Below are positions 1 through 8,061 of a stretch of 64,000 nucleotides of DNA, in pieces (the first letter of the stretch is position 1; each line of letters starts with the position of its first letter). Below the pieces are notes generated by a model, which had not been told where the DNA came from, made no database searches, and was given only the letters and a program-made list of their open reading frames with translations. Source of the stretch: Mycobacteriales bacterium (lineage in GTDB: Bacteria > Actinomycetota > Actinomycetes > Mycobacteriales > Mycobacteriaceae). A program made the translations under genes and the position numbers. The stretch spans positions 1 to 64,000 of the forward strand of contig DUTM01000008.1 in NCBI GenBank assembly GCA_012842085.1, read 5' to 3'.

Positions 1-1
1 G

Positions 2-982
2 CTATCGCGCTTGTTCTTGCAGTCCCCGCTCTCGGCCTTGTGGGCGCACGCCAGCGATACCGCCAACAACTACTGCGGGAACAACCATCACGGCAATACC
101 AGCACCGGTCAGAAGAATGAATCCGACAATACCGGCGACGATAATGCCAATCGAGCTACCCACTGCCAGCAGGAATAGCGGAGAAAGAATCACGAATAGT
201 ACACCAAAGATTATTGCTGCAACGGCACCGGGAGGACCGAATCCTGATGCGAGAACTATCAATGTAATGCCGCCCGCAAGGAAAGCAAGTCCGAACAGTA
301 TCGAGAAGAACAGTCCAGCGCCACCGGCCAGCAATGCTGCACCGAAGGCGAAGAATCCGGCTGCAGCACCACCGATAAGGCCTGCGCCCAGAATCGGCAG
401 TCCGGGCACGGCTGCTACTGCGAGGGCAATCACTGCGGCAACTGCCACACCGGCCACAACACCCAAGACGGGGGCAACCGGGAAGGCGAAGAGCCCAACA
501 GTAAAGAGGATACGGAAGTAGTCGTTTTTCCAGGCTTCGCTATTGCGGAGGCCTTTAATGGGGGATGCCAACACTTCACTAACAGAAGCAAGGGCGTCCT
601 CGATACCTTTCCAGAAGCCGTCGAAGTCGTCACCAATGTTGTTCAGGTTGGACTTCTCTTCAGGCTCGGCGGTTTCTTCCGAAAGAGTGTTGAAGATAGC
701 GGGAGTTGCTACCTCGGGTTGCAGAACATTCTGAATACCGGTTTTGGAGAGAATGTCGCGGCCGGCCATGGTAATGCTGTCGGCCAAGAATTTAAGAACA
801 TCGCTAGAGGATGGAACTGCCGGGTTTTCGGCAGGAGTTTCGAACTCAATTGCGGGAACTGAAATGGCTAGGTCAGGTTTGCTTAGCTCCGGGGCGGGTG
901 CCGCAGCAGCGGTAGCAACACCGCTGCCCAGGCCAATTGCCGCGGCTAGACAAGCAATCCCAGCAGCAAAACGTGCTTTCAA
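2..982 (-). CDS. Secreted/membrane protein of unknown function, Gly/Ala-rich multi-spanning C-terminus
   Basis: The 326-residue product opens with a typical signal sequence (MKARFAAGIACLAAAIGLG, then an Ala-rich stretch to about residue 28). A polar segment follows to about residue 150. Residues about 157-312 are almost continuously hydrophobic and rich in Gly, Ala, Val and Ile, enough for five or six membrane passes, and the tail is short and basic. The stop codon lies at the very edge of the window, so the gene is complete. No catalytic motif or named family was recognised. The N-terminal part contains LKFLADSITMAGRDIL and an acidic linker. A membrane location is clear; the function is not. 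Confidence 0.6.
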   Translation of the reverse strand: MKARFAAGIACLAAAIGLGSGVATAAAAPAPELSKPDLAISVPAIEFETPAENPAVPSSSDVLKFLADSITMAGRDILSKTGIQNVLQPEVATPAIFNTLSEETAEPEEKSNLNNIGDDFDGFWKGIEDALASVSEVLASPIKGLRNSEAWKNDYFRILFTVGLFAFPVAPVLGVVAGVAVAAVIALAVAAVPGLPILGAGLIGGAAAGFFAFGAALLAGGAGLFFSILFGLAFLAGGITLIVLASGFGPPGAVAAIIFGVLFVILSPLFLLAVGSSIGIIVAGIVGFILLTGAGIAVMVVPAVVVGGIAGVRPQGRERGLQEQAR

Positions 983-1179
983 TTAAGGATCCTTACAATA
1001 TCGGCAGCAGGCCACGAAAGACCATGTAGCCAGCGCAGAGACCTGCCGAAAGTTAGAGTAGGTCGAGTCAATTTTAGCAGATGAATTTAAAAAGGCCAGT
1101 TAGTTCAGGAACAGTTTAAAATGTTCTTAACCAGCGTTAATGAAGACCGGTTCAAGTTGTGATTTATTACTACAACTAC

Positions 1180-2166
1180 CTACTCAACTTTGTAAAGATC
1201 CGGATCAATTTGCGGATCCGCATACACCATACGTGGCAGAGCTTTCTGGCCCTTCTTCACTAGGCGCTCCACTTCAGCCAAGTACTCTGGGTCGATCCGC
1301 CACTGGCCATTCACCGACACAGTAGGAATCGTCGGCACTACTTCCTGGCGCAAGCTCATGGCGGCCAAACCAACGTAGCCACCATTGAAGCGGTTCAAAT
1401 CCACGGCAGCGTTAATACCGGGGACGCGCCCAGTGCTGGTGTACTGCCAGATTTTCCAGTTAGTCCAACCACCGGGCAGCGGCGTCGTCGGTCCATCCTT
1501 CCCGTTGTAGTCAGCAAGCCACAGCGGGGCGAAACTAAACAGGGGAGTGTTCCGCATCGCAGTCCGCCAAAAGTACGGATAGGTGTAGATCATGGAGTTG
1601 GTGCCGCAGCGAATGTTCAGCGTGCTCAGGAACACTGCCGTCCAGGCATGCAGCAGAATTGGTCCCAGGCCACCAGTGATTTCCAGGTCCAACACCGGAG
1701 GCATATCCAGTGGATTGTTCTGGCATTGAATAGTGTCCGCGTAGTGCAAAGCCTGCAGGACGGGGCTCTGGTCGGGGCGCCCATAATGGTAGGTGCCAAT
1801 AATCATGGCGCTGCGCCGGGCCTCGTCGCGGTTCTGGCGGAAGTAGGGGTTCGTGTAGTGGGTGCCTTCAGTGGCTTTGATCAGTGCGAAACTGTAGCCA
1901 TTGAGGCGCACCCGCTTCCAGTCCACGCGGGAACCGAAGGGATGTTGGTGGCTAGCTACGTCAACCCCTTTGGGACGCAAGTCTAGTGCGTGGGAGGGGG
2001 AAACGGACGTAACAATGCCGCCTAAGAGTGTGAGGCTTGTGGCGGCGGCGATTATTTTGCGGCGACGCGATTGGGGGGAAGGCCGCTTTGGCGACTTTTG
2101 TGCGGGCGCTTGGGGCTCGTAGCGGTGTGGGAGAGCACGCCCGGCATTAAACCTGGTGTTACTCAT
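1180..2166 (-). CDS. Glycoside hydrolase family 25 lysozyme (N-acetylmuramidase), secreted
   Basis: GH25 enzymes cleave the beta-1,4 bond between MurNAc and GlcNAc in peptidoglycan. Hallmarks visible here are KGVDVASHQ (first catalytic Asp), FALIKATEGTHYTNPYF, GTYHYGRP, PPVLDLEI with the D-x-E acidic pair, IYTYPYFW, and the C-terminal KIWQYTSTGRVPGI followed by VDLNRFNG. The N-terminus (from MSNTRF) has a polar basic stretch, then a hydrophobic segment IIAAATSLTLLGGIVTSV ending SHA-LDL, which fits an export signal with a long n-region. The reading frame stays open upstream to 2247, but those codons encode a hydrophobic stretch unlike the family, so the internal ATG at 2166 is preferred; no strong Shine-Dalgarno decides it. 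Probably acts in the wall, in turnover or on competitors. Confidence 0.85.
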   Translation of the reverse strand: MSNTRFNAGRALPHRYEPQAPAQKSPKRPSPQSRRRKIIAAATSLTLLGGIVTSVSPSHALDLRPKGVDVASHQHPFGSRVDWKRVRLNGYSFALIKATEGTHYTNPYFRQNRDEARRSAMIIGTYHYGRPDQSPVLQALHYADTIQCQNNPLDMPPVLDLEITGGLGPILLHAWTAVFLSTLNIRCGTNSMIYTYPYFWRTAMRNTPLFSFAPLWLADYNGKDGPTTPLPGGWTNWKIWQYTSTGRVPGINAAVDLNRFNGGYVGLAAMSLRQEVVPTIPTVSVNGQWRIDPEYLAEVERLVKKGQKALPRMVYADPQIDPDLYKVE

Positions 2167-2359
2167 GTTGCCATTGTAACCCAGTGTGACTAATAAATCA
2201 CCCGTAAAAAGGCAATTAAACACAATGAAGCTTAAAAAAATTGCCAAAACAGAATTCGGCCATTGTTAACAAGCACTTGCCGGGTCCTAAAAACCATCAT
2301 TAGGCTGAATATAACTGTCATGTTCTTGTCACGCCATACCCCAAAAGGTGAAACGGTTT

Positions 2360-3724
2360 ATGGACGCAGCTAAGAAGCCCTTCAAAGAGAAGATCAAGGA
2401 AAGCCGCCCGCTTCCCGACAAATTCTGGAAATCGGCAATGGTGGCGCTGCCACTCGTGCTTTACCTTGTTGTGGCCATTGTTGTCCCCATTGCGCAAAAG
2501 GGCGACTACTGCTTCAACTCGGCCTCCGATGCCGGAGCCGATGGGCACTGCGTACCCGGATCCAGCATGGCCGGAGCTATTGGGGGTGTTGCAGGTGGTG
2601 ACGGTAGTGCCACCGGCGAGATGCGGGATGAAGGCGAACTGCAGCCCGGTATTGACTGGGATTCCCTTATGCAGCAGGAACTCGAGCGGGGTGGGCTGGA
2701 CGGAAGTCTCTCTGCCACGCTCCTCGCGCAGAAAGCCTTTGAAGAGGAACTGCGCCGCCAAGGTTTGGACCCGGACGGTAACCCCATCCCAGGTGCTGCC
2801 CAAAACATTCCCGAACCGGACGACACCACGGTGGGCGGCTCCGATACTCCTACCGCTCCGGGTGGGGAACTAGAAATCATCAACCCAGGTGAGGACTCCA
2901 TCTATGGCAGCGGCAGCTATAGCAGCGCCGCCACCGGCGATCCAACCGATCCCGAGAATGCTGCAAACACCGTCAACCTAAGTTTCGCCCTGCGGGAAGC
3001 ACTCCTGACCGCCACCGAGCCTGGTCCGGATGCCACCCCGGAGGAGAAAGAGGAATGGGCGAAGCGGCAGCAGAACCGCGCCCAGGATCTCGCTGCCGTT
3101 AACGCAGACGGCACCCTCGGCGATGCGGCGGAAGGCGAAACCGGCATCACTCCCTTCACCGCCGATTTTCTGGCAGCCCTCTTGGGCCTCGTCTCCGACA
3201 ATCTGGTGGGTGTGGAAGCCGTCCAACCGGTGCAGCAAAACGGCGACACTGCCACCGCCAAACTGGGGCTGATCTTCTTCGGTGACGTTCCCGTCGAGAC
3301 GGATCTGGAGCTCACTTTCGTGTGGTCCAATGGCCGCTGGATGCTCGCCCAATCCATGTCCTGCAGCATTGTGGAAAGTCTGGGCGTTACGTGCCCGGAC
3401 TGGTTGCGCGAGCTGAATAAGCGCACCAAGGCGGGACAGATGGCAAATGATGCAACAGAATCGGCCGCCGCAGAAGAAGCCACCTGTGGCCTAAAAGAAA
3501 AGCTGGCGGGAATTATTGCCACAGAAGATAAGGCCAAGTCACGCTTCACCAAGTCGACTGTGCGACCAAAAACGCTGGCAGGAGCCGTCGAGATCGGAAA
3601 CAAGCTCCGCACCACCGGGTTGCGGAAACTCCAACAGTCGATCCGTGCCGGCACTGTGCAACTTCAAGTAGCGACCATTCAGGACGCGCTGCGGCTTTTC
3701 CTGCCGAAGGAATATCCGTTCTGA
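2360..3724 (+). CDS. Membrane-anchored protein with Mtb12-like C-terminal domain
   Basis: The product is about 454 residues. One transmembrane helix near the N-terminus (SAMVALPLVLYLVVAIVVPI) follows a short basic cytoplasmic tail, so the rest should be extracytoplasmic. A low-complexity acidic/Gly/Pro region leads to a domain (about residues 200-350) with VEAVQPVQQNGDTATAKLG and then FVWSNGRWMLAQSMSC. This layout resembles the C-terminal domain of mycobacterial low-molecular-weight antigen Mtb12, a family assignment made by eye. ATG 2360 is chosen because AAGGTG at 2346-2350 sits about 9 bases upstream; a GTG at 2348 would add four residues but lacks a Shine-Dalgarno. The small membrane protein at 3787 follows and may be co-transcribed. 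Function unknown. Confidence 0.6.
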   Translation: MDAAKKPFKEKIKESRPLPDKFWKSAMVALPLVLYLVVAIVVPIAQKGDYCFNSASDAGADGHCVPGSSMAGAIGGVAGGDGSATGEMRDEGELQPGIDWDSLMQQELERGGLDGSLSATLLAQKAFEEELRRQGLDPDGNPIPGAAQNIPEPDDTTVGGSDTPTAPGGELEIINPGEDSIYGSGSYSSAATGDPTDPENAANTVNLSFALREALLTATEPGPDATPEEKEEWAKRQQNRAQDLAAVNADGTLGDAAEGETGITPFTADFLAALLGLVSDNLVGVEAVQPVQQNGDTATAKLGLIFFGDVPVETDLELTFVWSNGRWMLAQSMSCSIVESLGVTCPDWLRELNKRTKAGQMANDATESAAAEEATCGLKEKLAGIIATEDKAKSRFTKSTVRPKTLAGAVEIGNKLRTTGLRKLQQSIRAGTVQLQVATIQDALRLFLPKEYPF

Positions 3725-3786
3725 TCCGGACAGACTCCAGCTCGCGCATATAAAATAGGGCAAACGCGAGAAATTGGAGGATAGCC

Positions 3787-4329
3787 GTGGCTACCAAGCA
3801 AAACAACCCTTTTGAAGCAGGTCCAGAAGCCGACGCCAACAAACCCGGCGCCATCCATTACATGGTGCCGCTTGACCTACCGTCACCCACAGTTCCTTGG
3901 AGCCATGAAATGGCCGATCATTTGAAGCCCGAGGAACCAGACCCGGATCGCAACTTTATTGCCTGCGTGCTCGACAACACTTTTAGCAAGTTCATGGCCC
4001 AGCGCTACGGACAGATTGTCTACAGCGTGCTCCTCGGACTGGTGGTCCTCATCTGGATTATCGCCAGCATTGTGGCTTTAGTGTTTGCCCTGTCCGACCA
4101 CATTATCTTTATTGCTTTCGTGGCTGTCGTCCTCTTAGGCCCCATTGTTTTCGTGCTGCCAATGGTGTTAACAATTAGGACACTTTTCGAGTTCGTTATT
4201 GCAGGGCTGGTGACGGCACAGAACACCACACGTCTGGTGCGGATGCAGGAAGAATACATGAAGCACCCCCGCGTTATGGCTGAAGTTCCCTTGGAGGAAA
4301 TGGAAGTTCCGGAAGAACCCACCGAGTAA
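3787..4329 (+). CDS. Small membrane protein with two transmembrane helices, unknown function
   Basis: This 180-residue protein begins at GTG 3787, preceded by a strong TTGGAGG (3774-3780). A polar N-terminal region of about 75 residues contains the proline-rich MVPLDLPSPTVPW. Two hydrophobic helices follow (IVYSVLLGLVVLIWIIASIV and IIFIAFVAVVLLGPIVFVLP), with further hydrophobic residues up to FVIAGLVTAQN, and then an acidic tail. It lies 62 bases after the Mtb12-like gene in the same direction, so joint expression is plausible. No known family recognised. Confidence 0.6.
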   Translation: MATKQNNPFEAGPEADANKPGAIHYMVPLDLPSPTVPWSHEMADHLKPEEPDPDRNFIACVLDNTFSKFMAQRYGQIVYSVLLGLVVLIWIIASIVALVFALSDHIIFIAFVAVVLLGPIVFVLPMVLTIRTLFEFVIAGLVTAQNTTRLVRMQEEYMKHPRVMAEVPLEEMEVPEEPTE

Positions 4330-4380
4330 GCTCCCCAAAACTGGCCACAGCCTGCACAAATGTAATTTAGACTAGAGAGC

Positions 4381-6177
4381 ATGAAGCGACCTAAAAAATC
4401 TTTTCGTGCTCTCCTTAGTCTGGGTTTCAGTGCTGCCCTCGCGCTCTCGCTACTGGGTGGAACCCCCGCTCAGGCCGCTCCCACCACCCTGCCCGGCGCG
4501 GCCGGTCCTGCTCGCACAGTGGACTGGAACCCGCACGCCTCCTGGACCGAGCACTATATCGTCACCAAAGACCGAACTACCCTCCACGCCGATGTGCTGC
4601 GGCCTAAGCACCTGAAGCCGACCGACAAAACACCGGTCATTGCGGTGGTGAGCCCCTACGTGAACCACTTCACTGACCAGGGGCTTTTGGGTGCCCTGAA
4701 CGGATCCGGAATCCCCAACCCGCTCGCCAAGGCCCAACCTCGCGACCGTTTCGCGGATGTGGTGAACGGTGCGAAACTCCTTGAAGCCGGATACACGTTT
4801 ATGTTGGTGGATCTGCGTGGCAACGGTGGCTCCACCGGCTGCCTCGACTTTGGTGGTCCGGGCGAGCAGCAGGATGTGGTGACGGCAGTGGAGTGGGCTG
4901 CCAGCCAGCCCTGGTCCAACGGCAAAGTGGGCCTCTACGGCAAGTCCTACGATGGTGCCACCGCGTTGCAAGGTGTGGCGAACCGTCCCAAGGGGCTTAA
5001 AGCCGCCATCGCCATGGAACCCATGTACGACACCTACACGTACCTGTTCCACAATGGCGTCCCCTACTACAACGCCCTCTTCATGGGCTCCTGGTACAAC
5101 CAGATTGCGGCCACTCCCGGTCTGCTCACCGACAGTCCGGAATACTTGCAAAACAGTCTCTGGACTGCCACAAATCCAATGTGCATGGTGAAGAACCAGC
5201 TGGACCAGTATGACGACAACCCCGATTCGCCCTACTGGCAGAAACGTCGCTTCGTGTCGCGGGTCAACAAGTCCCCCATCCCGCTTTTTGTTATCCAAGG
5301 GTTCATTGAGGACAACACCCGCGCTGACGGACTCGTCACCCTCCTGCGAAACCGCAAAGCACCCACCCGCGCCTGGCTGGGCATGTGGGAGCATATTCGC
5401 GGAAACGACACCACTGATGACGGCCGCCTGATGATTGGCCGCACTGGCTGGTATAAGGAGGTACGCGACTTTTTCGACCACTATCTGATGGACAAGCCGC
5501 TGAAGGGCTACCCGAACATTATTGTGCAAGACAACACGGGTGCGTGGCGCGGCCAAGAAGCCTGGCCCAACACCGACCCGGACACCACCTCGGTGTGGAC
5601 AGTGCACGGGCCGAAAGGCACCGTGGAGGATAAGGGTCTTGCTATTGGCGCCAACACCACCACCGGTGGGGGTAGCCTCCCGCCCGCGTTGGGTCTGCCG
5701 CTGAATAGCAGCAACCCGGGAATCTGGAAGATTGGGGCACCGCTGAAGCGGGATATGCGGATTAGTGGCCACGTGAGTGTGTGGGCTTTAGCCGACTATG
5801 CGCCTCAGGATCGTAGCCAAAGCACCAGCTTGGTGGCGGATCTTTACGATGTTGCCCCGAATGGGGACGTGATCCTAATCCAGCGGGGTGCCATCAAGGT
5901 GACGCCCGGTAAGAAGATGCTGAAGTTCAATACTTTCGCCACGGACTGGTTGCTTCGTAAAGGGCACCAGTTGGCTATTCGCTTCGTCAACACCAACACC
6001 GAAGTCTATTTCCATGTGCCGCAAGGCGACGACATCAAGATTCTGGACAGTCGCCTGTACCTGCCGATCGATAATGCGAAGTATCGCAAGACGCATGGCG
6101 GGAACCCCACCTACTGGGAGGACTACATGAAAGAGACAGGCCACTACCCGGGCCCATGGCCCGTGGTTGGGATCTAG
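4381..6177 (+). CDS. Secreted CocE/NonD-type alpha/beta hydrolase (X-Pro dipeptidyl-peptidase-like)
   Basis: The 598-residue product starts with a clear signal peptide (ALLSLGFSAALALSLLGG, cleavage after AQA near residue 32). The S15/CocE catalytic domain follows: DRTTLHADVLRP, then MLVDLRGNGGSTG, then the nucleophile elbow GLYGKSYDGA around residue 190, and WLGMWEHIRGN carrying a candidate catalytic His. The last roughly 200 residues match the jelly-roll X-Pro dipeptidyl-peptidase C-terminal domain (DMRISGHVSVWALADYA and VADLYDVAPNGD). Length fits the family. Such enzymes hydrolyse esters or amides, or act as prolyl dipeptidyl-peptidases; the substrate cannot be read from the sequence. It converges on the DUF4921 gene. 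Confidence 0.8.
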   Translation: MKRPKKSFRALLSLGFSAALALSLLGGTPAQAAPTTLPGAAGPARTVDWNPHASWTEHYIVTKDRTTLHADVLRPKHLKPTDKTPVIAVVSPYVNHFTDQGLLGALNGSGIPNPLAKAQPRDRFADVVNGAKLLEAGYTFMLVDLRGNGGSTGCLDFGGPGEQQDVVTAVEWAASQPWSNGKVGLYGKSYDGATALQGVANRPKGLKAAIAMEPMYDTYTYLFHNGVPYYNALFMGSWYNQIAATPGLLTDSPEYLQNSLWTATNPMCMVKNQLDQYDDNPDSPYWQKRRFVSRVNKSPIPLFVIQGFIEDNTRADGLVTLLRNRKAPTRAWLGMWEHIRGNDTTDDGRLMIGRTGWYKEVRDFFDHYLMDKPLKGYPNIIVQDNTGAWRGQEAWPNTDPDTTSVWTVHGPKGTVEDKGLAIGANTTTGGGSLPPALGLPLNSSNPGIWKIGAPLKRDMRISGHVSVWALADYAPQDRSQSTSLVADLYDVAPNGDVILIQRGAIKVTPGKKMLKFNTFATDWLLRKGHQLAIRFVNTNTEVYFHVPQGDDIKILDSRLYLPIDNAKYRKTHGGNPTYWEDYMKETGHYPGPWPVVGI

Positions 6178-6205
6178 CGCAGTACGGCGCTAGCTGAGTT
6201 CGGCG

Positions 6206-7483
6206 TTAGCTTAATTCGAGGCCTTCTGCGAGGCGGCCTTCGTCTGCCAGCTGGTGGAGACGGGGGCCGACCTTGTCGCGCAACGACCACGGATCAATGG
6301 TGTTCAGGTAGATGCCGGTAGCACCCTCGAAACCAGCCAACGTGGTGGTGCGCCACTTCAGCACAATATGCCACGGAATGCGGGCGTCAGTAGCGGGGAT
6401 GCCAATCGGGCGGGTGTACCACTCCTCATTCACTGGAATGGCGGCGCCGGTGGCGGCATGGCAGGCGTGCAGCACATCGGAAAGGCCGCGCAGCTGCTCA
6501 TCATCCAGCTCCCAAGGATGCAGTCTTTCGTACTTGCTGTACAGCTCCAGGCTGGGGTAGCGGTGTCCGTAGCTGGCGTAAGCGAAAGCGTGATCGTTCT
6601 CCATCAAAATAAGGTTGTTTTCTTCCGCAAACTTGTAGCCATACAGTTCGTAAAGATCCGGGGTGCGGTGCAGGCGGGCAAACTCGCGGGACGCCTTCGA
6701 CGGCAGCTGGTCGATCGCCACAATCTGCTTATGCAGGTGGTCGAAGCTGGCCCCGGCCGGACGCAGCCAGTTTTGGAAAACACTGACGTAGCGGGCGTGC
6801 GGGTTCTCCATATATTGCTGGTATTGCGCCATCGTGGAGAGCTTCATGTACGCAAAGTGCTCATCTGGCGTCAAGTCCCCCGACGCACACAGGTCGGCAG
6901 TAGTGGTGGCGTCATCTCGGTAGTGCTTCTTCGCAACAACCACATCGTGGCAGCCCCCGAAGAACGCCTCCGATGCCTCCAGTAGCTGGTCGGAGGTGAA
7001 ATCCGGAACATCCTGGGGATCGCACTTGTGGTGGGCCTGCCACACAGTGGACACCAGGTCGGTGATGTGGGCGTGGCCGGTGGGGTCCATCAGATAGCGT
7101 TCCTGGTGCTCGCGAGCACGCTTGCTGATCTGATAGTTGTGGTTGGTTTTCCAATAATCCAGGGACACAATCTCAAAAAGGTTCCCAATAAGCCGCACGT
7201 CAGCTGGGTTGGCTTGGGCTTCATCCAGCAGAAGCTCCTTCTCCAGCTTGCCGTTGGTGATGCGCATCTTTTCGGGAGTTGTCTTCCGATAATTCTGGGT
7301 ACAGAAATCGCATGTGTAACGGTTGGCACCATCCTTTAAAGGTTGGGACGCCGGAAGGTAGTTCGGCAGGGGACGGTTGGCCCGCCCCGGAACAGTCCAC
7401 ACTTCGGTGCCGGTGAACGGATTGAGCTGTTTTACGGTGCCGTCAGCGAGACGCTGCAACGGATTAATCTCTGGAGTAATCAC
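6206..7483 (-). CDS. DUF4921 family protein, galactose-1-phosphate uridylyltransferase/HIT-like fold
   Basis: The 425-residue soluble protein has TCDFCTQNYRKTTPEKMRI, a Cys pair near residue 60 that may bind metal as in GalT-type proteins, FFGGCHDVVV, and SFDHLHKQIVAID with an H-x-H core like the GalT/HIT nucleotidyl-transfer motif. Aromatic-rich segments (YSKYERLHPWELDDEQL, IPWHIVLKWRTTT) complete the pattern of the actinobacterial DUF4921 family. This suggests a nucleotidyl transferase or hydrolase on a sugar phosphate or nucleotide, but the activity is inferred. No sugar-metabolism genes adjoin it. It ends 28 bases from the convergent CocE gene. Confidence 0.65.
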   Translation of the reverse strand: MITPEINPLQRLADGTVKQLNPFTGTEVWTVPGRANRPLPNYLPASQPLKDGANRYTCDFCTQNYRKTTPEKMRITNGKLEKELLLDEAQANPADVRLIGNLFEIVSLDYWKTNHNYQISKRAREHQERYLMDPTGHAHITDLVSTVWQAHHKCDPQDVPDFTSDQLLEASEAFFGGCHDVVVAKKHYRDDATTTADLCASGDLTPDEHFAYMKLSTMAQYQQYMENPHARYVSVFQNWLRPAGASFDHLHKQIVAIDQLPSKASREFARLHRTPDLYELYGYKFAEENNLILMENDHAFAYASYGHRYPSLELYSKYERLHPWELDDEQLRGLSDVLHACHAATGAAIPVNEEWYTRPIGIPATDARIPWHIVLKWRTTTLAGFEGATGIYLNTIDPWSLRDKVGPRLHQLADEGRLAEGLELS

Positions 7484-7638
7484 ACTTTAAATGTATCGCT
7501 CCCGGCGCGCATATGTAGGGGATTGCGCGGCTAAGCACCCACGGAGCCTCACTGAGTGCCCACCGAGTGTACAGCCCTGCATCTAGCTTGGCGTATAGCT
7601 TGGAATCCCCTGCAAGCGGCTTTCGCTATCCTGAAAGT

Positions 7639-7872
7639 ATGCAGGATGTTGAAATTCGTGACGAGATGATTCGTCTAGGCCAATTTTTGAAGCTTGCCGG
7701 AGCTGTTGAATCCGGCGCGATGGCCAAAGAAGTAATTGCTGTAGGCCTCGTCTATGTGAACGGGGACGTGTGTACCGCCCGCGGAAAACAGCTGCACGAG
7801 GGGGATATTGTGGCACTTGACGGAGAGATCACCGTCTCAGGCAAAGTGGAAGAGTATCGCGTCACACATTAA
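7639..7872 (+). CDS. Small S4-domain RNA-binding protein
   Basis: The 77-residue product (from MQDVEIRDEMIRLGQFLKLA) is essentially one S4 fold: GQFLKLAGAVESGAMAKEVI, then VYVNGDVCTARGKQL and GDIVALDGE. This matches the YaaA/RlbA-like single-S4 proteins that bind structured RNA, often linked to ribosome quality control or biogenesis. The frame stays open upstream to 7567, but the family start pattern puts the ATG at 7639, after GAAAG. It is a single gene between the divergent DUF4921 gene and the dehydrogenase locus. Confidence 0.75.
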   Translation: MQDVEIRDEMIRLGQFLKLAGAVESGAMAKEVIAVGLVYVNGDVCTARGKQLHEGDIVALDGEITVSGKVEEYRVTH

Positions 7873-7915
7873 ATGTGGCAACATGTTTCCGCTAAAACCG
7901 CAGTTGAGCAGCTTA

Positions 7916-7929
7916 TTCGATATATCGAA
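7916..7929. promoter_or_regulatory. 14-bp perfect palindrome upstream of the dehydrogenase locus
   Basis: TTCGATATATCGAA is fully self-complementary and lies about 130 bases upstream of the dehydrogenase start, just after the S4 gene. It has the size of a dimeric repressor operator. The regulator is unknown and no second copy was noticed. Confidence 0.3.
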
Positions 7930-7972
7930 ATCGGCTTGGTGAACTAAAGGAATAATCCCTCTGTGAACTGCG

Positions 7973-8054
7973 TTACACAATGTAGATGACTTTGCAAAAG
8001 AGGCCTCATCCGCCGCTCTTGCAAACACCAATAACCATCCCGACCATTGTGTAA
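7973..8054 (+). promoter_or_regulatory. Spaced inverted repeat reaching the dehydrogenase ribosome binding site
   Basis: TTACACAATG (7973-7982) is the exact reverse complement of CATTGTGTAA (8045-8054), 62 bases apart. The second arm runs into the GTAAGGA Shine-Dalgarno region just before ATG 8062. If both arms are in the transcript they could pair and partly mask the ribosome binding site; as DNA they could be two half-sites for a regulator. Interpretation is inferred. Confidence 0.3.
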
Positions 8055-8061
8055 GGACGAA

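Noticed and set aside
4450-5772. A 440-codon minus-strand open frame inside the CocE gene
   Set aside because: Antisense shadow; the plus strand encodes a recognisable secreted hydrolase with all motifs.
6178-6205. Similar GGCGCTAGCTGAG/GGCGTTAGCTTAA units between convergent genes as a terminator
   Set aside because: They are imperfect direct repeats and do not form a convincing stem with a T-run.
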